Below, piece after piece: positions 57,601-64,000 of a DNA stretch of 64,000 bases (positions are counted from its first letter, which is position 1; each line of letters starts with the position of its first letter). The position numbers and the translations under genes were made by a program. The notes under the pieces were generated by a model. That model was not told where the DNA came from, made no database searches, and was given only the letters and a program-made list of their open reading frames with translations. This DNA is from Ailurus styani (Eukaryota; Chordata; Mammalia; Carnivora; Ailuridae): assembly GCA_002007465.1 (NCBI GenBank), contig LNAC01000274.1:2065596-2129595 (forward strand), read 5' to 3'.

Positions 57601-58349
57601 CTTCCAGAGGAAGGTGAGGCCTCTGATCCAGGCTTTGGAGGGGATCTGGAGGGAGGGAGGAGCCTGGGCAGGAACGGGGCAGCCCCGCCAGCCTCTTCTC
57701 TCAATGCAGTGCTCCCCGGATGACCAGGGCTTGGCACTTGGGGGCACTTTGAGCCTGGCCATGCCCTAGCCCGGACACTCAGGGGAGCCAGACCCGGCTC
57801 CCTGGCTTGCGGGGGCGGGGGGCGGTCCATCCAAGGGTTTCAAGGAGCAACCCACCTGGCCAGGTAGATGTGCTCACTTGTTGTCTTTCGCTGGGAGTGC
57901 AGGCGTTCGGGACCATCCTGAACCTGGTGCCCCTGGCGGAGAGCGTGGTGAAGCTGACAGCGGTGTGCATGGAGTGCTTCCGGGAGGCCGCCTACACCAA
58001 GCGCCTAGGCTCGGAGAAAGAGGTAGCCCCCACCTGCCTGCTCCGGGGCGGGGGGCGGGGTGAGGCCCGGAGGCGCTGTGCGCCCCCTCAGTCCCGGCCC
58101 TTTACATCCCGTGGCCAGGTCGAGGTGATCGGAGGAGCAGACAAATACCACTCCGTGTGCCGCCTCTGCTACTTCAAGAAGGCCTCGGGTCAGCCCGCCG
58201 CGCCGGACGGCAAGGAGAACAAGGAGAACTGCCCGGTGCCGGTGCCGGTGCCGGTGCCGGTGCCGGTGCTAGGAAAGCCCGCAGAGGCGGCGGGAGCCCG
58301 GAGGCTCTTTGCTCCGCATCACGTCCTGCAGTGCAGCCCTGCCAACTGA
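47406..58349 (+). CDS. TK1: Thymidine kinase 1, cytosolic, seven exons
   Basis: Salvage enzyme phosphorylating thymidine to dTMP in the cytosol, active as a tetramer in S phase. Exons: 47406-47471, 47584-47615, 48630-48740, 51312-51405, 57524-57613, 57903-58022, 58119-58349; all GT-AG and in phase, giving 247 residues against 234 in human. N-terminus [16 protein letters not shown] keeps the Ser13 phospho-site. The P-loop GPMFSGKST spans exons 2/3; catalytic Glu98 is in GIDEGQF (end of exon 4). Zinc cysteines are VCMEC (153/156) and VCRLC (185/188). The 13 extra residues are all at the C-terminus: the KEN degron at 203-205 is followed by a second KEN at 206-208, and CCGGTG occurs six times (58233-58268), giving Pro-Val x6 before LGKP. 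The end [13 protein letters not shown] is conserved. The kinase core looks fully functional; the doubled degron and repeat are the oddities. Confidence 0.98.
50078..50439 (+). mobile_element. Two forward Can-SINEs in tandem
   Basis: Copies at 50078-50235 (internally deleted) and 50243-50439. GGAAGTACCAGCCC occurs before the first and after the second, so the second probably inserted into the tail of the first. In TK1 intron 3. Confidence 0.9.
50675..50790 (+). repeat. MIR-type ancient SINE
   Basis: GGATTTGAATCTTGGGTCTG, CTATGATCGTGGAAAAATTC in MIR order. Confidence 0.8.
51572..51695. repeat. Poly-A / (TA)n simple repeat
   Basis: A run of about 24 A, then (AT)n, ACACACAC and further ATATAT blocks in TK1 intron 4. 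Confidence 0.93.
51704..51980 (+). mobile_element. Old forward Can-SINE plus a fragment
   Basis: 51704-51858 is a diverged copy (GGGGCACCTGGGTGGCTTAA). 51911-51980 is a short head fragment (GGGGTGCCTGGTGGGCTCAG). Confidence 0.82.
53690..54115 (-). mobile_element. LINE-1 3' region, antisense
   Basis: GTGACTCATCAGTCTTACAC, TTGCTTCGCTTAGCACAAG-like text and GGCTGCATAGTATTCCATTG are reverse L1 3'UTR/ORF2 end sequence. In TK1 intron 4; no intact frame. Confidence 0.82.
55428..55917 (-). mobile_element. Cluster of three reverse Can-SINEs
   Basis: 55428-55546 (old type, ends GAGCTAGCTGGGTGCCC), 55562-55763 (full length) and 55778-55917 (internally deleted, ends CCCCCCAGGCGCCCC). GAAGTTCTATTTT-like flanks recur between them. 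Confidence 0.9.
55935..56335 (-). repeat. LTR-like interspersed repeat, antisense
   Basis: Same general family as 38778-39232 in opposite orientation: CCAATTCTCCAGGCTGGAAG, CTTGTAAGGACACCAATCAT, CCAAATGAGGTCATGTTCTG, GTTTCAACATGAATTTGGGG. Family assignment uncertain. Confidence 0.55.
57177..57384 (+). mobile_element. Can-SINE
   Basis: Head slightly truncated (ATCACCTGGGTGGCTCTG). 140 bp upstream of TK1 exon 5. Confidence 0.9.
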
Positions 58350-59070
58350 GGCTCGCTGCCCCTTGGCCGCCCCCTGCTGGCCGCCAGTCGCCCCAGCGGG
58401 ACGCTGGGCCCCCTGCGGCGGCGCCCCGCCCCCCGGCTGGCCGCCCCGCCCCCCCGGCTGGCCGCTGCGCTGCCCTCCCCGAGGAGGAAGTGGGGGGGGG
58501 CGAAGATGGGACTTTCTGCCTCCCAACGTGCGGGTCCCGGGCTGGTGGTCTGCACGTCCTGTTTCCCCCTTCCCTGGTTCCCTTCCCGGCTGCTGGTCCA
58601 CTCATGAGCTCAGGTCTGGCCACCGCAGGCACCCCACCCCCACCCTGCGGAGGGTGGGGGGAGTGAGGGGCAGAACCACACACACTGTGGCGACGTCGGC
58701 GCCCCTGGCTTCTTCCCCCTTGTGGCTTTCACTGTTGAATTTCTCTTCTCACTGGGAAGTCCGTGCGCCGGTCCCTCCCGCTCAGACCAAGCCTGGGCCC
58801 ACGCCAAGGTTTCTGTCCCTGCTTGGGCTGACTCCTGGTCCCCAAGGGTGGCTGGACTTGGGTCCTCCTGCTTCCTACACCCCGCGATCACTTTCTCCGG
58901 AATTACAGCTCCTCTCACAGGGCAGACCCCTCCCCTACTGGGGCTCAGATCCCAGGGGCTTACCTTTTAAAGTTGGGGGGGGTGTTAGGGGCAGAGGTGG
59001 CGAGGGTTAGGGTCTATGATTCCGTTGTGGCGTGTGAATTAATAACTAGTATTAAAATTTACTGGCTGGT
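58350..59070 (+). other. TK1: TK1 3'UTR with ATTAAA signal
   Basis: About 700 bases after the stop, GC-rich, ending at TAATAACTAGTATTAAAATTT. The ATTAAA variant at 59051-59056 is the best poly(A) signal, and the resulting length matches the expected roughly 1.5-kb mRNA. A C/G-rich imperfect repeat (GGCTGGCCGCCCCGCCCCC) lies at 58434-58465. Confidence 0.65.
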
Positions 59071-60389
59071 GAAAGCACATGTGTGTTTTTTGGGTTTTTT
59101 TTAAGATTTTATTTTTGAGAGAGCACACAAGCAGGAGGAGGGCCAAAGGGAGAGGGACACGCAGATTCCCCGCCGAGCAGGGAGCCCGATCCCAGGACCC
59201 TGAGATCATGACCTGAGCAGAAGTCAGACTCTTCACTAACGGAGCCACCCAGGAGCCCAGAAAGCACATGTGTCTTTAACAGCCTGGGATGTGCTGGGTC
59301 TCACTGGAGACAGCTCTTGATGGGCACGGGTGGGGATTTCTTTCCAGATCCTTTTCTAGTGCTACTAGTCTCTTAGCCACACCACCTTAACTGAGAAGTG
59401 ACCATGAAGTGCGTCCTAGGAGGAACGTTCGCTTGCTTTTCTGTCTGGATGGGTTTCGGGACAAAATGGGTGGACTGAGGAGCCTAGGGCCCAGGATGGA
59501 AAGACAAGGCTATGGTCAGGGCTGCCAGCTAGGGCTGTGGGGTCAGGTTTTGTTTGTGAAACAGACACTTGATAGCTCAGGAGCCCAGAAGACTAGCTCA
59601 GCTGTACCTTGTAAAATGGGCTGTCAGCAGCTTGCATGGAAGCAAAAATCCACTGGGGTGGGCGACCCCCCTCTCCCCTCTCCCCGGCACAGCGGGATCA
59701 GGGTTCTGGGGTGGCCTCCTCGCTCTGGCTTGCCTCTCCCCTTTGTTCCACTCCAGCTTGCTAGTGCCTGGCCCCGAGTCACAGTGAGGTGTTCACAGAA
59801 CCACATTAGTTGCTACTCAGGATTTTCAAACTAACAGGCCCACTTTTGACAGTCCCTGCTGTCACTGCTCCAAAAGGGGAATGAGGTGCTTCAGGGACCC
59901 CGGCCCCTCCTGTCGGAGGTGGGCTCGCTCCCTGGCAGCAGGCCATCATCCCAGGATGGGCTCCAGAGGTGCTAATCCCTGACTGCAGGAAGTGGAGGCC
60001 TGCACCTTGCCAGGGTACTCTTCACTCTGCTAGGAGGGGTTGGGAAGGAAAGGATTACCAGGGAACGGGCATTCAGTGGGGCAGCTCCCAGGTGCCCCCA
60101 CCCCAACTCCAGCAAGGGCACAGCAGGGCCTTGGCAAGGCAGTCCAGAGAAACTTGTTTACAAGCTGAGCACAGTTGCTATTTTAAGATGCTGATGGACA
60201 GCAGCGTGAGGCATGAGACCCCAGACGAGGGAGGGTGTGCGCATGCGTGTGCTAGGCATACCAGAGGGGCAGACGGCCGTGACTATTCAAAATGCAAGTT
60301 CATAAAGCACCCCCCTCCCAGGGTACATCCCAGAGTGGAATTTCTCTTTGACCCCTAGGCTGAGGCCCAACGAATGACAACGGACATTA
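59071..60389. other. TK1-SYNGR2 convergent spacer
   Basis: Holds one degraded reverse Can-SINE (59093-59258, ending GAGCCACCCAGGAGCCC). Beyond it I see no recognisable gene or repeat. Confidence 0.6.
59093..59258 (-). mobile_element. Can-SINE, internally deleted
   Basis: TTTTTTAAGATTTTATTTTT start; GAAAGCACATGTGT repeated on both sides is the target-site duplication. Confidence 0.9.
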
Positions 60390-60404
60390 TGAATGAGAAA
60401 AACA

Positions 60405-60410
60405 TTTATT
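60405..60410 (-). terminator. SYNGR2: SYNGR2 polyadenylation signal
   Basis: AATAAATG on the minus strand, followed by TTTTTCTCATTCATAATGTC; about 850 bases after the SYNGR2 stop codon. Confidence 0.75.
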
Positions 60411-61255
60411 CTGTCTTGGAATCAGTCTACTAGAACTTAGTGCATCTTACCCCAGGCTTCTTAATACATTCAGAACAGCCCAGGGGCTGTGGGTGCACCT
60501 AGCAGTGGCAGAATATTTACATAAAGCTGGGTGTTTCCGGTCAGGCAAAGCCCCGCCCTGTTGCTAAGGGGTGGGAACAAGGAGAAGGGAGTGCTACCCG
60601 TGCCCTCTGCGGCACATCCGCCCAGAGGTACAGGCACAGGGTAGGGACCCCAGATCCAAGAGCCAGCAGACACGACAGCAGTGAGCACGGGGCTGCCAGC
60701 TCCCAGAGCAGGCGGGGGCTGCAGGCACGACGGTGGCAGGAGGTGGGGAACGAACCTGAGTGAGCAAGAAAGGGGGCCCCGGCCCAGCACCAGCGGCAGA
60801 GCGGGTGGAAGGCTCGCAGCCTCATCTTTGGCACAGAACCCCAAGTAACTGTGGCCACCACGGCCCGGACCTGAGTCTGGCTCCTCGGGGCTGGGGAGAA
60901 GCTAAGGCACTTGTCAAAACAGCACGTGGGGCCACCTAGCTATTCCAGGTGGGGTGGGGATCATGAAAAGCAAGAACAAAACACATCTGGCTAAAAACCC
61001 TTTTCTAAAAAATGCCCTTGAGGAGTGGTGGGTGAAGCCCGTGGGGCAGAGGCACTTCGGGCTGGGGCTCTGCACAGCGGCCGGGGAGGGGGAAGCCGGA
61101 GCTCTCCAGGCCGAGCGGTGGCTCCCGCGGGCACGCCGGACAGGAGGAGGGGGCCCCAGCTCCAGGAGGCCAGGCTCGTGGGAGGAGTCCAGGACAGGGG
61201 GGAGGCCCCCCCCTCCGAGTACCTCTCTGCCTCCCTCACCATCCCCGGCTGCGGC

Positions 61256-62330
61256 TCAGTACACGGGGGGCGGCTGGTAGCCCTCGGTGGTCTCGGCGTT
61301 CTGGGTGAAGGGCGGCTGCTGGTAGTTGTCCACAGACGCTCCAGGGTAGGAGGCGTAGGCCGTGTTGGGGTCTGGGGTGGGGTCTACGTAGTTCTGGATG
61401 AAGTCGTCCACTCCGGCCTTGTAGCGCTGGTAGGCCAGGGAGGCCAGCACACCCTGCAGGGAGCCCCGAGTTCCGGGATCCTCAGCCTTCCACCACCCTT
61501 CTCCAAAGATCCTGCCACCCCTGCCCGCCCCGGCCCACCTACCCAGGAGAAGATGGAGAAGAAGCTGAAGGTGATGGCTGCCCGGGCCGAGTCGGCCCCC
61601 ACTAGCACATCTTCCATGTTGGTGGCTGCCCACTGATTGGTAAGGAAGCAGAAACCAACGAACCACAGGAAGGTCCAGAGAGCTGGGAAGAAGGCCGGGA
61701 GAGCAAGGTCGGCTCCACGCTGGAGGCAGGGGCTGTTCGGCGACCCAGGAGGGGCCCCCTGTGGTGGGGGGCAGGTGCAGGGAAGGCCCTGGGCAAGGGT
61801 CTCCCAGAAGCCTCGAGTCGTATAAAGGCCGCTGATGCAGAAGCCAGGGGACCAGGGAGCCCAGCTCCAGAGCCCTGCGACCATCCCTCGACGCTGGGGG
61901 GCTTCGGCAGACCGACAGGAATCCCTGTGCAAGCCTGTGTGCTCGAGCGCGGCCGGGGACCCCGGCTGCTCCCCGCCCCCCGCCCCAGGTTGTCTGCCAA
62001 GGCCCTGCCATCCCAGAGCCCGAGGGCTTTGGGGAACGCTGTCCGCTCCGATGCACCTCCCCAAACAGCACGGGGGCGCTGCTAGCAGGTACCTGAGAAG
62101 AGCAGGTCGCCGATGACCAGGTATTTGCGGTCCGTGGCATTGCTGATCTGGGGGAAATAGGCGTCAACCACCAGGAAGAAGGCCGAGGCCAGGAAGGCCA
62201 GCACCCCGATGGCGCTGCCGTAGCCGCACGCGTCCTCGTTGTGGTTGAAAACGCAGTATTTCTGTTGGGAGTGGTGGGTGTTGCTGTATCCCTCGCCGAA
62301 GATGCACGAGAAGACGATCAGGGCAAAGAC
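61256..62330 (-). CDS. SYNGR2: Synaptogyrin-2, exons 2-4 (5'-partial)
   Basis: Four-pass MARVEL-domain vesicle protein (cellugyrin) of ubiquitous small transport vesicles. Exons: 62330-62093, 61682-61543, 61453-61256 (TGA 61258-61256), GT-AG and in phase, 191 residues. Human has 224, so exactly the 33-codon first exon is missing; it is not in 62340-63826 and must be in or beyond the terminal gap. Exon 2 gives TM2 (ALIVFSCIFGEGYSN), the luminal loop with CVFNHNEDACGYGSAIG, and TM3 (AFLASAFFLVVDAYFP). Exon 3 gives the last membrane segments (LWTFLWFVGFCFL and AITFSFFSIFSW). Exon 4 gives the cytosolic tail YQRYKAGVDDFIQNYVDP, ending EGYQPPPVY with tyrosine/proline motifs. No frame defects. 3'UTR runs to about 60390. 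Confidence 0.96.
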
Positions 62331-63826
62331 CTGAGCAGACAGATGGAGAAGGGCTGAGTGGTCGCCAGACAACCCGCAGGGGGGCGCACATGACGGGGAC
62401 CCTGGGCTCTCCCACCGCTGCTGTTCCCCTCTGCGGGGTCAGCCGCCGCCGTGGCCCCTTCTGAACTTGGGGCGTGAGCCGATGAGCAAGTTACCTCCTG
62501 GCGCACAATCCCCACTTCTCCCTACTGCCTTCTCCCAGGCCACCAGCGGATACCAGCACAGCTGCCACCAGCAGGGAGGGGCAGGGCTGGGGATTCCTGG
62601 ACTGGGGGCTGGTGGGGAAAGGCCGGGGATCTCCTGCGAGGGCCCGCCCCAGCTGCCTGCCAGGAGAGGTCATCGTGGTTCAGCAGGAGATGGGCCACAG
62701 AGTCACAGAAACCCAGGCCTGGAGCCTCACCCCAGATCATCCTCTGCCTGAGTCACCTGTCCAGTGCCCAGCCTCTGCCTGGACACCTCGGTGATGGAGA
62801 ACCCCCCGACCCCCCGTCTCAGGAAAGGCACACCAGTGTGCTCTGAGCGGAAACCCGTGCCTCCAGCTCCCACTTCTCGCTGCCTCCTCCAACGCTTTCC
62901 TGCACCAGCCCAGCCTCCCTAGTAGGGCCAATGGTCTTCCTGCAAGGACGGCTGGCCTCTGTGGTATCGTGACTCTCCCCTTTGGAGGAACCCCAGCCTG
63001 CCTCCTGCCCATCAGTGAGTCCTGTCTGCAGGACAGTGAGTGCTAGTCTGACTGGCAGCCCTGCGGACAGAGTTCTACACTAGGAACCCTGCAGGTCCTA
63101 GTTGGGGGTGCCAGGGGGCGTGCCAGCCAAAACTCTGGGAGGGGTTCCAGGCTCTTGGGAACAGTGTCATGTCACCTCCTCCCTAAACTTCAAGGCCACC
63201 ACCCCATGTCAGCAGATGCAGGGATGCAGGACGGTCTGGACACCTGGCTCTCGCCGGGAGGGCCCAGGCCTCTCCCCTGCCCTGCCCTGAGCCAACAAGG
63301 CCCTGTCAGTAGGCTCCGGAGCTGGCAGTCACAAGCCCCACCCCCAGCTGGAGACGAAGCCGGAACTCCGGGATGCCGGGAGCACTGTGCCAGGCCCCAC
63401 TCCTGGCACAGACATCCCGACACACGGGGCATGTGCCCCTTGGAACAGACCCCACGATCGGGCAGGGAGGGGGCACTTGAGTCTCTAACACCTTGTCCAA
63501 CTTTGGGCGCCGCTTGTCCAAGAGCCTGTGACCTCCCCTCACCCCCCACCCCCCGCTGGAGGGCTCCCCTACCTCACAGGGAAGGGTGCATCCTGGGGTC
63601 ACCTGATCTGGGGGCGGGAGCCGACCGGCGGCCTGCTCCGGAGAGGAAGGGAGATGCTGTTTCAGGGGCCCCGGCTGCCCCCGCACCCCACGTGGCTCGG
63701 GAAAGCCCCTTTCCGGAGAATCCCCCCAGCACGGAGTCCCAGCACGCCCGCCACCTGTCCTGGAGCCGCCCCAAGCTCCTCCCACCGCCAGCAGGGCGAC
63801 AGGCCTGCTCCCCGCGGCGCCTCCGG
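62331..63826 (-). other. SYNGR2 intron 1 (partial)
   Basis: Non-repetitive GC-rich intron between exon 2 and the gap. No exon 1 motif (FDLRRFLTQPQ region) found. CpG density rises close to 63826, as expected next to the first exon. Confidence 0.6.
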
Positions 63827-64000
63827 NNNNNNNNNNNNNNNNNNNNNNNNNNNNNNNNNNNNNNNNNNNNNNNNNNNNNNNNNNNNNNNNNNNNNNNNNN
63901 NNNNNNNNNNNNNNNNNNNNNNNNNNNNNNNNNNNNNNNNNNNNNNNNNNNNNNNNNNNNNNNNNNNNNNNNNNNNNNNNNNNNNNNNNNNNNNNNNNNN
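63827..64000. other. Assembly gap
   Basis: Run of N reaching the window end. By position it is the likely place of the SYNGR2 CpG island. Confidence 0.95.

Overview
This is nuclear DNA from a caniform carnivore. The window holds about 50 copies of the tRNA-Lys-derived Can-SINE (head GGCGCCTGGGTGGCTCAG, tail AATAAATAAATAAAATCTT), many nearly intact with clean target-site duplications. The subfamily with the tail CTGCCTGCCTCTCTGCCTAC looks most like a mustelid (ferret, mink, otter, badger group); that last step is inference from repeat style. Genes are multi-exon with canonical splice sites, recognised from their peptides, and their order matches human 17q25.3 in reverse: THA1(+), TMEM235(-), BIRC5(-), AFMID(-), TK1(+), SYNGR2(-).

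Layout. 1-4877: THA1 (L-threonine aldolase); the first exon(s) lie left of the window and six intact exons are visible. 4878-7165: convergent intergenic DNA with a SINE and a scaffold-join artefact. 7166-11531: TMEM235, four exon-like blocks whose reading frame is broken in exons 1 and 2, so probably a pseudogene here. 11532-16270: intergenic, only old repeats seen. 16275-26800: BIRC5 (survivin), four intact exons, a 1.8-kb 3'UTR and a cell-cycle (CDE/CHR) promoter. 26930-33596: repeat-rich spacer with an L1 fragment. 33597-46730: AFMID (kynurenine formamidase), eleven exons; exon 1 runs into a 584-base assembly gap at 46731-47314. 47406-59070: TK1 (cytosolic thymidine kinase), seven intact exons. 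60390-63826: SYNGR2 (synaptogyrin-2), exons 2-4; exon 1 must lie in or beyond the terminal gap (63827-64000).

The neighbours do not form a pathway. BIRC5 and TK1 are both proliferation genes expressed in S to M phase, and AFMID and TK1 are head-to-head across one CpG-rich promoter. Most interesting points: an intact THA1 frame where human has only a pseudogene; a broken TMEM235; a TK1 C-terminus with a doubled KEN degron plus a six-fold Pro-Val repeat; displaced splice sites at AFMID exon 2/3; and several single-N joins, one with a 65-bp duplicated flank suggesting a SINE present/absent polymorphism. No tRNA, rRNA, CRISPR array or bacterial-type system was seen. Comparisons with human or mouse proteins are from memory and should be checked by alignment.
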